The notes under the pieces were generated by a model. It worked only from the letters and a program-made list of their open reading frames with translations, ran no database searches and was not told where the DNA came from. From Cryptomeria japonica (Eukaryota > Streptophyta > Pinopsida > Cupressales > Cupressaceae): DNA of 64,000 bases. A program made the position numbers and the translations under genes. How positions within the stretch are numbered: the first letter of the stretch is position 1; every line of letters starts with the position of its first letter. The stretch spans positions 63,980,614-64,044,613 of the forward strand of contig NC_081408.1 of the NCBI RefSeq assembly GCF_030272615.1, in the 5' to 3' direction. Of the stretch, positions 20,999 to 32,602 are shown in pieces.

Positions 20999-23900
20999 CT
21001 GCGAGAACAAGAATTTGGGTAGTGTTATTAATAGTGACAACGCTGTGGACGATTAATTTGACTTTGAGTTTTATGAAAGATCCAAGCTTTTCTTTTTGGG
21101 AGGCGAAGCAGTGGTGAAGCACTGTACCATACAAAGCTAAAGTGGTGGTCATGAGTAGACTGCCCTATAATAGAATGTTCCAGTTAATGATATAGATCAC
21201 ATTAAGATAGCTAAAATTGATGGAAACAGTTATTTAGTCATCATTATAGAATTCACAAAATGTCAATGTAGCATTTAGGATGCATTTTTATATGTATTTA
21301 TTAATTAATTGAAAAAAGAAAAAAATGTATTCTAATTTTTAATTGCATATTTGTCTAAATGTTTCATAACTGAAGCTTTGGCTTTTGATTGATGAGGATT
21401 ATTTGTAGCTTGGTCATTGAACCATCACTTCAAACTTTATTGATGAAAATTCAAAACTTTAATTATGTGGCATCCAACCACAGATGCCATAGTACATCTG
21501 AAATATGAAATAAGCATCTGATTCCATCCCTAGATTATCTCTCAAGATTTTAGTAAGAAACAGTAGGAAATATTTGGAAAGAATTAATCTAGGAGGACAA
21601 GCTTTAACTAATCAGACCCTAAAATCACATACTAAGCTTTGACTTTTAGACTTTAAAGTATTAAATACTTACTGTTGACATTCTCTAAGCTTAATATGTT
21701 GCTTAGTGTATGGGGTTTAAGACTGTCCATTTGATTATTTCTGATTATCAGAAAAAATTGAATGTATGAATATAAATGATTTGGGTTTCTTTAACCACAT
21801 TAAATCATAGAAAAAATTAAAAAGAAATAATAATCATTGTAAAACTATTATATGGCAATAAATCCCTGGTTTCTTATCTCGAACTTCATTTTCTATATCA
21901 GAGTCAAAAAAGAGTAATATGTTATTGTAGGATTTGTTAGGTTTACAGAACACACACTTACAGGATTAAATTGGGTTGATGATACGATGAGTTGCAGACC
22001 GAACAGAAATACCTACTGCTTCATACACAGATTGTATTCATCAGTTTTAGACTTTAACGGTTTACCTATCACGTATTTCTTCTGTTCATGTGCCATCAAA
22101 GGTTTGGTGTCTTGCTTATATGGACGATCTGTATATGTCATCAGGTAGAGTTTTGTGAGCAGTGTGGGTTTGATCAAACAAAGATTCAGTCATCAGTTTG
22201 GTCTTTTAAACTTTTAAACTGTTTATACTTTGCTATGGAACAGTTTTTCATTTCAGTTCCAACTAATTATTGTCACCTGTTTCAGTTACAATCGGCCAAT
22301 TAATTCATTGTTATAGTTGCCATTAAACACGACTGTTTGTATTCTTCCTTGTGATATGAAAGAATGATTAATTATTGATAATCTTGTCTGCTCAAATGTA
22401 TTTTGAACAGATATAGGGTTTGGAATATAGTGAATAGGGACAACTAGTTTCGAATTTGTTTTACATGTTGGATCACTTAGTGAATAAAACAAGATTGTGT
22501 AATATTTTTTTTTGAACGATTGACTTTTCTTACTTTGTATTTCCTTCTGTTGGTTAAATTTTTTCCCTCTTTTAATTGTAACGATAGTTACAAGAGAGAA
22601 AAAAACTGTGGAGGAGGGGTGCGTATGTATGATTTGTAACAAGACAGAAATAACAAAGACATATTTGGTTAGCATTGAGAATGTATTGACAGTTTTCTCT
22701 ATGCAAAACAGTATCTCTGCAATTGAAAGAAATCTGAGTAGTGAGTGGTTTTTCTTTATTATGAAAACTTATGAACAGAAGTCTGTGATAGAACATTAGA
22801 TAATACTGTGAGTATGCTATTCATAATGGAAGATTAAAACAGTTCTCTGTGTGATCGATTTAACATGTGAATAAGTTCAGTTGTGAACAAGCAGTAATAT
22901 ATCATAACCTTCTTGATAAGTTTGTTCTGAGTATGTGTAGACAGGGTTTCTGAACGTTGCTGACAGTACACAGTTTCTAGATGTTTATTTGCAGATTTCT
23001 AATGTTTTGACAGTTGACAGTTTGCAGAAGTTTATTTGCATATTTCTAATGATTAAGAAGTGCAATACTGAAAAGAATATCTGAGAGTTGATAGAGTTCA
23101 TATTGTAAAAGTTTACATGGAGATTTCAGATGTTACAGAGTGTAATATTTAAAATTTGAAGTCAGCGACAAGTTTTCTTGTTTGTAACATCCTTATGGTT
23201 GGTGTCTTAAGGATGTTGAGTTGGTGCTCAGATTGTTTAGTTGGTGATTGTTTTTCTTATTATGATTTTTTCATGTATTTCTTAGGTTGCTTTCTTTTCA
23301 GTACTAATTCTGTGTGGTTGCTTCCTTTTCAGTAATAATTTTATGCTTATCAGTTTATCAAGAATATTTTAATTGTTTAAAGATCTAAAATTTAATTTAC
23401 TGACTTTTCTCTCAGTCGAAGAATTATGTTTTATAGGAGCACGGGTTTCATGAAGCAAAATGAGTATGCTACAGGATTAATTAGATTCAAGGAGATGTAT
23501 CTGGGTGTGGCTAGCAATTGCCCTATCAGTTTAGGCTTTTTTTGGTTTGTCATTTATTAATCATAAGATTTTAAATTCCTATCAATTATTTTTTAATTAA
23601 TTTATTACATTTATTTACTCTTTAAATTGAAATTTATAAGCCACCAACATCTACAAATTTTAGATCCTAAGCTTTAAAGTTTAAACTAAACCATAAAATT
23701 CATGAGATCACCTGCTCTTGCTTTCAAATATTCCTAAAAATTCTTAATAGCGTCCAATTATTTTTTTGTTATTTTATTTTTATTTAATCTATTTACTATT
23801 TAAATTGAATATGAAAAAAAATAAAAAATTATAAAACAAATCTCAACAGCTAATAGAAAGCTTCTCTGCATATAATTTATGATTTACTTTTTCTTGACTT

Positions 23901-24406
23901 GCTATATTTATATATGCAGATCCCATATCATTGATAAATCCCTCCTTTTCAAAATTTTAATATAGATAATTTCTATTAAAATAAAATATCAGCGAACTAT
24001 AGTCCCACCCTGATGAGGGTGGGTGGGAGGAGATAGCGTTGCAGGGGTGCTATTGGCACGGCAAAGGGAGGGCCTTCAGATCCTCTTATCCTATCCTATC
24101 CGCCTCCCAGCAGAGAAAAAGGTACGAAGATCTATTTGGGGAAGGATGGAAGATACTCTCCATATATATTCACACGCTCATATGATTGATATGTACTTCC
24201 TTTTCAAAATTTGTACAGAAAATTTCCTCTCAAAACTCTTCTTTTAAATGAAAGGAATATAAACAATTGATTTGTCAGACTAGATAAGGAATATAAACCA
24301 ATTGATTTTTCAGACTAGATAAGTTCACATTAGAAGTATCTAGCTGGAACGTGAAATTGTCAAGCCTAAATATGAAAGAAAAATAATTATAAGTAATCCA
24401 GCTTAC
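20999..24406 (-). other. Single intron of P450 copy A
   Basis: The donor is ATG|GTAAGC at 24406-24405 and the acceptor TTCTCGCAG ends at 20999. It falls just before the AGTDT helix, the usual place of the conserved intron in A-type P450s. The intron is 3.4 kb because it carries a 1.54-kb solo LTR at 21935-23473. The part 21040-21260 matches the intron of copy D at 54145-54365, and 21265-21410 matches 63877-64000. The rest is AT-rich with nothing coding. Confidence 0.85.
21935..23473. mobile_element. Solo LTR in the intron of P450 copy A
   Basis: The 1539-bp segment starts TGTTAGG and ends GCTACA, and is flanked by a perfect 5-bp duplication GGATT (21930-21934 and 23474-23478). It has no coding region and no internal domain. 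Some wording, such as GAGTTGGTGCTC near 23218, also occurs in the LTR of the copia element at 25061-34371, so a related family is possible. Orientation is not certain. Confidence 0.8.
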
Positions 24407-25060
24407 CATAAGCGTTGCTTTGATGTTCTCCAGACTAAGTTGTGTGCCATCTTCTCTCAAATCCAACATTGCATCCAGAAAATCCTTCACATCATTACCT
24501 CTGCACTGCATATCAGCCCTCTGTGCTAGTCGCTCCTCAATAAGTCTGTTATACATGTTATCAAAACGCTGGGCTAAAATCTTAGTTTTACTGCTCACCC
24601 CCTGAAGATCCAACCCCCTCAGAAAAGGGAAAAAATCGGATAAGGTTAGAAGCCCTGTCAACTTGAGGGCTTCCTATACCACGCCCTTAAACTCTGCAGC
24701 TTGTGCCGAGCCTGGCTCAAGCAGTTGTTTGCCGCAAACCATCTGACCCACAAGGCTAAGAGACATCATAAAAGCTCTTTCACCGATCTTCACACTATTC
24801 CCCTGTTTACAATCCTCCAATATGCAATCAATAGTCTTACATACCTCCTCTCTTCTCAAATGCTGCAGAGCATCCAGCCTTTTGGGACTAAAAATCTCTG
24901 CGTTGTAGATCTTTCTAAGCAAGCGCCAATGAGGGCCATTAGGACTCCATATTAGACTTGTGCCTTGGTAGTATAATGCCCTTGCAGCTGTATTGATTAT
25001 CCTGCTTGAGAAGCTGTGGTCATTGTTCTTCAGTACTTCTCTTGACATGGATGGAGATGA
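24407..25060 (-). pseudogene. P450 copy A, exon 1, part downstream of the copia insertion
   Basis: Translation gives SMSREVLKNNDHSFSSR, then the C-helix WSPNGPHWRLLRKI (the W-x-x-x-R heme contact), and continues to IEERLAQRADM and ENIKATLM before the splice donor. An in-frame TAG at 24674-24676 stands where copies B and C have TGG (Trp in VWEALKL / AWEALEL), so it is a single-base nonsense change. The reading frame rejoins the part at 34372 exactly if the copia element and one copy of the 5-bp duplication are removed (909 bases, 303 codons). Confidence 0.92.
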
Positions 25061-26845
25061 TGTTGCTCTTTGATACTTTTGTCCTCGATGACAAGAAAAT
25101 AAAAAGGGAGAAGTTGTGTTGCCTAAGTATCATATTTTGAGGCGAGTTCATTAAGCATGTGGTTATATTCTATTTTTTTTAAAAACCTTTCTCTCGGGCC
25201 AGGCTGGTGACACGGATACATTGAATAATGCTGACTTGGCATTTAATTGAAAGGTATCTTTGGTTAGTGTTATGTTTAATACTTTTACGGACTAGCAGCA
25301 TATTCTTGGAATACTTTATGTGACCGACATATTGAAAGCCTTTGGAGCATCTCTTTGTTTCATTTTGTTTTTGAACAAGTTTATTGTTCGGTTGAAGTCC
25401 GTCTCAAACCCTAGATGCCATGAGAGATGCAGCGGCCGCTGTAGCAAAGGAGCTCCAGTTAGTTTGTTTGGTTGGGAAGAATGATGCAAGGGTGGACTTA
25501 ACAGTGAACTAAATGGATTTCTGGTTAGTTTCTTTTCAGTTATCAATGAGGTTGCGCATTACAGGTAATATTCTTGTTCAACTGTTTAAAAAGATTCAGG
25601 GATTTTGAATCTGGGTTTTCAGCCATGAAAAATGGAAATAATGAAACAGATTTAGCCTTATTTTTTTGGTTTTCAAATTTGGGAAATTCAAGCATCTTTA
25701 GTTTATTTAGATCAATACAGAGTCAATGACATTATCTCTCAGCTTCTCTTTTCATTGCACAGTTAATCGGTTATTTTTTTTCGGTTTGCAAATTCCAGTA
25801 AGGGTTTGGTAACCCTATACGAGGGTTATTCTTGAAGAGGTTTTTTTTGGAAGAGAACAGTTTAAAAACAGAATATGTTGAAATACATTTGTGGTGTGTG
25901 AATAAGGGGAAAACATAGAGTTTGTTGAAAAAGAAAACAAAGTGCTCTGTGTATAACAAAAGATTATCAGAGATTTTTGATAGTCGAGGGTTCTAGAGTA
26001 TTACTCTGTTTTGTTGCAGAGTACATGAGGCTATAGTGGTTGAAATTATTTTGTTGATTCAGAGATTGAGTTTTCTCTCTGATAGTGTTTAATTTCTTTA
26101 AAAGAATGTTATTATTCTCTATCTGTGTTACAAAGACATGAAGAATATTGTTGCAAAAATCATTTAGAGAGAATCATTTGTATAGATAGGTAAAATATAC
26201 TCGCTCCAATCACTGATGGTTTTGTGACTGCAGAACTAAAAGCAATCATAAAATTACCAGTGACTGTAGCTTGAGTTGGAATGTTTCTATTGGATAAGAA
26301 AGAGGGGTTGGTGCTCCTTGAGGCTTTGTGGCTTCTAAATTTTGTGTACTGAGTTGGTGCTCTTTGAAATAATATAAGGAATCTTACCGAGTGGTTTTTC
26401 TACCCCAGGAGGGTTTTCCACTCATGAAAATCATGGTGTTATGTGCCTTGTCTTGTCTCAGTTTGTCTTCCTGGTTTATGCTCTGATACTTCATGTCTTT
26501 TGCTCCGTTTATTTCATACTCAGTTTTGTTTGAATTTATGTGATGCAATCTTTGCAATACTCGTTTAGCTATTTTATGTTTTTGTAAAAGAATCAAAACA
26601 TTTTGTTTTCTGAAAAGCATGAATCAAGTTTTTCATTTGGTCTTATTGTGTTATTCTTGCTTCGTTAACAGTGTTATATCAAGGTGTTAAGTCTCATTTG
26701 TTCAGATTTTTCAACTTACATTCATCTGTGCTTATTGTTAAACAAAATTGCCAAGTTGAGAAGGAGTCCTTGTTAAAATTGTTACACTCTGATTCACCCC
26801 CCCCCCCCCCCCCCCACCCCTCTCAGAGTGTCTCCACTTCCAACA
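25061..26845 (+). repeat. 5' LTR of the copia element in copy A
   Basis: 1785 bp, starts TGTTGCTC and ends TTCCAACA. Near the end is an almost pure C tract (about 26797-26819), followed by the CTCAGAGTGTCTCC block. The 3' LTR has a much shorter C tract, which explains most of the length difference. Confidence 0.94.
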
Positions 26846-26847
26846 AG

Positions 26848-26859
26848 TGGTATCAGAGC
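26848..26859 (+). other. Primer-binding site (initiator Met tRNA type)
   Basis: TGGTATCAGAGC, two bases after the 5' LTR, the standard copia primer site. Confidence 0.93.
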
Positions 26860-26922
26860 ATTGGGTCCCTCATATAGGTCTGTCCTAGGGATTGTTCCTG
26901 GTCATTTGGAATTTTTTTTTTT

Positions 26923-28152
26923 ATGGCTCATTCTCAAGAAGGTGCATCTCTATCAAGAGCTCCTCTTTTTGATGGCATAGATTATGTGTTTTGGAAGATC
27001 AGGATGGAAACATACTTGATCTCTGTTGATGTAAATGTGTGGAACATTGTTACTACAAAATATGTTGTTCCTACTTCCATTCCTTCAGATCCTGATGCTA
27101 AAACTCAATATGAGTTAAATGCTAGAGCTAAGCATGCTCTGTTATGTGGTCTCACCAAGGATGTGTTTGTTAAAGTTATGCATTGTGCATCTGCTAATGA
27201 AATATGGAGTAAGCTAGAAACCATTTATCAAGGTGATGCAAAGGTCAAGGAATCTAAAATTCTCACACGCAAGAATCAGTTTGAGTCATTGAGAATGAAA
27301 GAAGATGAGACTATTGCAAATTATTTTCTTAGAATTGATGAAGTTGTGAATTCAAGAAGGGGTCTTGGTGAAAATGTTGATGAAAAAGATGTTGTCAGAA
27401 AAGTTATTAGAACATTACTTCCTAAATATGAAACTAAGGTGTCCACTTTAGAAGAAAAGAAAAGTTTTTCTACTATGTCTCTTGACAACCTTCAAAGTAT
27501 ACTTACAGCTTATGAAATGAGGATTGGTAGTAATTCTTCTAATTCTAAAGAAACTGCTTTCAAAGTAGAAAAGAAAGAGGAACCAGATAGTGAGTCTGAA
27601 CTTTTAGATGCTATAGAAGCTCTGCTAGTTAGAAAGTTAAAAAAAATATATAAGGGAAAACTACCCTTCAAATGCTTTAATTGCGGTAAAGCTGGACACT
27701 TTGCTGCTCAATGTCCCCTGAATGATCAAAACAGTGAAGAAGAAAAATCAGAAAAAGTTTTGAGAAAGAAAAAATGGAACTCTAAAAAGAAATTCAATCC
27801 ATTTCAGAAAAAGAAGAGTCTTTTTATAAAAGAAGATTCTGAAAATGATTCAGATGACTCACCTTGTGAAGGTGATGAAACTTTGTTTATGGCTGAAATA
27901 GAAACTTCCTCAAAGAAAGGTATAATGAACATATCAGAAGATAAATCTGATGACTTAGATCAAGGTGAAATTGATCTTGAAGGAGAATTGCTTTGTGCTC
28001 TTAAGGAAATCAAAAGACTAAAGAAGCTTGTAGTTTCTCATGAAAGTGAAATTCAAATTTTGCAAATTGAATTAAAAGATTCAAAGCAAACAGTAGAAGA
28101 TTTAAAAGTTTTACTTGCTAATAGTGAATTGAAAGTTAACACTTTGGAATAG
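26923..28152 (+). pseudogene. Copia gag (409 codons to an in-frame stop)
   Basis: Starts at ATG 26923 (MAHSQEGASLSRAPLFDG), 60 bases after the primer site. FDGIDYVFWKIRMETYL and WSKLETIYQG are typical of the copia gag core (UBN2/DUF4219 type). A zinc knuckle CFNCGKAGHFAAQC lies at about codons 248-261. A Lys/Glu-rich stretch and coiled coil follow. The TAG at 28150-28152 cuts the coiled coil; the same frame continues with [20 protein letters not shown], so this is a nonsense change and not a natural gag end. Confidence 0.92.
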
Positions 28153-31100
28153 CAAACTAATTCTTTGCATAAGCAGATTGAGCAGTATGAAAGTACCTTG
28201 CATTTAAATGAAATTTTAAACAAACAAAAACTATGCAAGAATATGACAGGTGTAGGTTTTGAGAGTGCTAAAGCATCAAAACAAATTACTAAACCTACAA
28301 ATAGAAACCAATTTCAGGCTTACAATAGAATGACACCTTTTAGGTTTGGATTCTTTCATGGTTATTGTTTTTACTGCAACAAGTTTGGCCATAAGGTTAA
28401 CACTTGCAGATTTTTACAACATAGAACTTCTATGATTGCATACAATCAAACCTATGGCTTTCCAAACACTGTGAAGTGCATTAAGTGTAACACCTTTGGA
28501 CATACTTCTTCTCAATGCAAATCAAAGGCAAATATTCATAAGGTATGGAAACCAAAGTTTGTCCCTAGTATTGAACAGTCTATGATAGTGCAATCTGCAT
28601 TCTTTTCAAGTAAGAAGTCACTGTGGGTGTTGGATAGTGGCTGTTCACACCATATGACAGGAGACAAAAATAGATTTATTCATTTTGAAGACTTTGATGG
28701 AGGTTTTGTAAGATTTGGTGATAATTCAGGAGCTTTCGTCAGAGGTAAGGGTACATTATTACTGAATGATGATACTCCAATACATGATGTGTATTTTGTT
28801 GAAGGATTGAAACACAACCTACTAAGTGTTAGTCAGATTTGTGATAGTGGTTATAATGTGTCCTTCACTTCTCATGGTTGTACTATAAAAACTAAGTCTG
28901 GTAAAATTGTAGCTGCTGGTTTGAGAACAATTGGCAATGTTTACAACCTGCTTGACTCCACAAACTATGAAATCAACGAAGGCATGTGTCTTATGGGTCA
29001 AGTTGAGGAAAATTGGTTGTGGCACAAACGTTTGGGACATGTGAACTTTGATAATCTGGTTCGAATCAGCAAGAATCAGAATGTTAGAGGATTACCCATC
29101 TTGAGTAAACCAGAAAACTCTGTGTGCAAAGAGTGTCTTAAAGGTAAACAAACAAAAACAACTTTTAAATCTAAACAACACTCTTCTATTAGACCATTAC
29201 AACTTGTTCACACAGATTTATGTGGTCCAACCAGGACACAATCCATCAACGGTGAAAAATACTTCATGCTTTTTGTGGATGATTATACAAGAATGATATG
29301 GGTTACTTTTCTAAAACATAAATCTGAAGCATTTGTCAAATTTAAAATTTTCAGAAAAATGGTTGAACGTGAAACTGATTTAAAGCTCAAATGTTTAAGA
29401 TCAGACAAAGGTGGTGAGTTTACATCACAAGAGTTTATAGATTATTGTGAGAAACATGGCATTAAAAGACAATATGCTACTACCCGAACACCTCAACAGA
29501 ACGGGGTGGTTGAAAGAAAAAATAGAACAGTTAAAGAGATGGCTCGCACAATGCTGAATGAAGCAAATCTGCCAGACAAATATTGGAAAGAAGTTGTTCA
29601 CACAGCAGTTTACATTTTGAATCGTGTGCAAATCAGGGTAAAATCCACCTTTACTTCTTATGAACTTTGGTATGGTAAAGCTGCATCAATTAAATACTTC
29701 AAAATTTTTGGTTGCAAATGTTATATAAAAAGAGATGAAGAAAATCTAGGTAGTTCTGATGCTAAGACTGATGAGGGTATCTTTCTTGGATACTCTACTC
29801 ATAGCAAAGCTTATAGATGTTTCAATAATAGATTGAACAAGATAGTTGAAACTATTAATGTAAGATTCGATGAGCAATTTCTTCTAAGTGATGGTATGCA
29901 GGATGTTGAAGAGGATATTTCAATAAGACTGGAACAAGTTCCTAAATCTGCTGAAGCAGAAATTACAAATGAAAAGAGTCCTCCACCAAGTCCTAAAACT
30001 AAAATTCCTTTACATACACCCTCTAGAATCATTACTAAAAGACATCCTCAAAGTCAGATTATTGGTGAAATGGATGCTGGAATCTTGACTAGGAGAAGAG
30101 CAAAAACTGGTGAACAAGCTCAAATGGCTGAGCATTACTGTCTGGTAACTGATTTTGAACCTAAGTCTGTTTCTGAAGCTCTTGTTGATGATTGTTGGCT
30201 GCATGCTATGCAAGATGAAATCAGTCAAATAGAAAAGAATAAAACCTGGGAACTTGTGCCTAGACCAGATGATAAAAATTTTATAGGGGGTAAATGGATT
30301 TTTAGAAATAAACTTGATGAATCTGGTAAAGTTGTTAGGAATAAAGCATGCTTTGTGTGTAAAGGCTATGCACAGCAAGAAGGTGTAGATTTTGGTGAAA
30401 CATTTGCACCTGTTGCTAGGCTAGAGTCAATACGAATATTTCTGGCATACTCATGTTATAAAAACTTTAAAGTGTATCAAATGGATGTTAAAACAACATT
30501 CCTTAATGGTTATCTTGATGAAGAGGTATATATGGAACAACCAGAAGGGTTTGTCTCTGCAGATAAACCTGATTATGTATACAAGTTGAAAAAGGCTCTT
30601 TATGGCCTTAAACAAGCTCCAAGAGCTTGGTACTCTAGGTTAGATGCCCATCTTACAACAAATGGATATACTAGAGGTGGTGTTGACAGTAACCTGTATG
30701 TCAAAGTTGAAGGTAATGATACTTTAGTTGTTGAAGTTTATGTGGATGATATTATATTTGGCTATCATAATGATGCCGTATCCAAAAAGTTTTCAAAACT
30801 CATGGAATCTGAATTTGAAATGTCCATGTTGGGTGAATTAACCTTCTTTCTTGGGCTTCAAGTAATGCAGCTTGAACAAGGCATTTTTCTCTGACAAACC
30901 AAATATGCAAAAGAGATGCTTAAAAAGTTCAATATGACAGATTGCAAAATTGTTAGTACTCCAATGGAGACTGGTTGTAAATTGACCAAGTCAGATGACT
31001 CACCTGAGGTAAATCAATCTGAGTATAGATCAATGGTTGGCAGCCTACTGTATTTAACTGCATCTAGGCCTGATTTGATGCATGCAGTTTGTTTGGTTTC

Positions 31101-31701
31101 ACGCTTTCAGTCTGCCCCCAAACAATCTCATTTGATTGCTATAAAAAGGATATTCAAGTATATTCAAGGTACTTTAGACTTTGGCTTGTGGTATTCACGA
31201 AATAATGATTTTACTCTTGTTGGTTTTACGGATGCTGATTGGGCTAGCTATATAGATGATAGAAAAAGCACCAGTGGTGCAGCTTTCTTCTTAGGAGATC
31301 GCCTTGTTGCCTAGCACAGCAAAAAGCAAGAATGTGTCATTTTATCAACTGCAGAATCTGAATATATTGCAGCAACAACTTGTTGTACGCAATTAATCTG
31401 GATGTCTCATCAACTTGCTGATATGGGTATTATAGTTGACAAGCCCATCTCCATCTTCTGTGATAATACTAGTGCCATCAGTCTTTCAAAGAATCTTGTG
31501 ATGCACTCTCGCACTAAACATGTTGCTATTAAATTACTATTTCTACGAGAACAAGTGTTGGCTAATGAATTTCAAGTTTTATATGTACCTTCCCAGGCAC
31601 AAGTAGCGGATATTTTTACGAAATCTTTGTCTAAAGAAGTCTTTGAACGGTTAAGGGATAGATTGGGAGTGCTTTCTCAATCTGCTCTTGTCTTCACTTA
31701 A
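28153..31701 (+). pseudogene. Copia pol: zinc knuckles, protease, integrase, RT, RNase H
   Basis: One frame continuous with gag. Two more CCHC knuckles come first ([28 protein letters not shown]). Protease has [14 protein letters not shown] near 28633. The GAG-pre-integrase segment is [15 protein letters not shown]. The integrase core has Asp in HTDLCGP, Asp in [11 protein letters not shown] and Glu in [14 protein letters not shown] has [25 protein letters not shown] and the YVDD box at 30739-30750. RNase H has FTDADWAS, RKSTSGAAFFLG and IFCDNTSAISLSKNL. Stops interrupt at 30892-30894 (TGA) and 31312-31314 (TAG, replacing the Trp in the usual AWHSKKQ). Ends at TAA 31699-31701. Confidence 0.95.
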
Positions 31702-31711
31702 TGCATGATTT

Positions 31712-31760
31712 GAGGGGGAGTGTTGCTCTATTGATTTACTTTCTTTTTGTCCTTAAAAAA
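31712..31760 (+). other. Second polypurine tract with LTR-start-like sequence
   Basis: GAGGGGGAG is followed directly by TGTTGCTCTATTGA at 31722, which resembles the true LTR start TGTTGCTCTTTGATAC. It lies 880 bp upstream of the real polypurine tract and LTR. It looks like a relic LTR edge. A poly(A) run and a further AGGGGGAGAAAG follow (31757-31797). Confidence 0.55.
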
Positions 31761-31796
31761 AAAAAAAAAAAAAAAGAAAAAAAAAAGGGGGAGAAA

Positions 31797-32205
31797 GTGG
31801 CATTACATTTTGGCATTTCAGGCATTGGCATTTCATTTTGATATTACAGTGACATTGTGGCATTTCAGGCATTGGCATTTCATTTTTATACTACAGTGAC
31901 ATTGTGGCATTTCAGGCATTGGCATTTCATTTTGATATTACAGTGACATTTTGGCATTTCAGGCATTGGCATTTCATTTTGATATTACAGTGACATTGTG
32001 GCATTTCAGGCATTGGCATTTCATTTGGATACTATAGTGACATTGTGGCATTTCAAGCATTGGCATTTCATTTTGATATTACAGTGACATTGTGGCATTT
32101 CAGGCATTGGTATTTGATTTTGATATTACAGTGACATTGTGGCATTACATTTTGGCATTTCAGGCATCGGTATTTCATTTTGATATTACAGTGGCGTTGG
32201 CATTT
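31797..32205. repeat. 47-bp tandem repeat array in the copia 3' region
   Basis: About eight units with a 47-bp period, each built on GGCATTTCAGGCATTGGC and TATTACAGTGACATTGT. Successive GTGACATT marks fall at 31850, 31897 and 31944. The units differ by few bases. Not coding. Confidence 0.92.
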
Positions 32206-32211
32206 TATTTT

Positions 32212-32359
32212 GGTATTATAGTTTGGTATTCTTGTTTGATACAGATCAGAATGGGAGTGACTGGTATTACAGTTTGGTATTCCTGTTTGATACAGATCAG
32301 AATGGGAGTGACTGGTATTACAGTTTGGTATTCTTGTTTGATACAAATCAGATTGGGAG
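32212..32359. repeat. 51-bp tandem repeat, three units
   Basis: Units start near 32212, 32263 and 32314, each with GGTATTACAGTTTGGTATTC and TTTGATACAGATCAGA. The block follows directly after the 47-bp array. Confidence 0.9.
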
Positions 32360-32589
32360 TTCATTATTCTGACAGTATTCATTTTTTTACAGAATTGCAT
32401 ATTACAGGTTCAGACGATCTTGTATTTCTTACAGGTTTGCATATGACAAGGTTCAATGTTGATTGTATATGTTGTATTTGTTGACAGTGGCTTTCCTTAC
32501 ATTAATTTTGGTCCCTTCAGTTGACAACATATTTCATGGCAACGATGGTTTGAGTTTTTTTTTCTTTTTAATTTTTTTGCCATCAAGGA

Positions 32590-32602
32590 CAAAGGGGGAG
32601 TT
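32590..32602 (+). other. Polypurine tract of the copia element
   Basis: AAAGGGGGAG followed by TT, right before the 3' LTR start at 32603. This is the priming site for plus-strand synthesis. Confidence 0.88.

Noticed and set aside
20628-21056. Plus-strand frame over P450 exon 2 (and similar frames over exon 1 of A and C)
   Set aside because: Antisense shadow of a clear P450 exon.
22286-22799. Open frames of 60-130 codons in the P450 intron
   Set aside because: They lie inside the solo LTR and have no recognisable domain.
26797-26819. C-rich run as a possible assembly fault or G-quadruplex
   Set aside because: The 3' LTR has the same tract in shorter form, so it is a natural homopolymer with slippage. 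The runs are not split into four G blocks.
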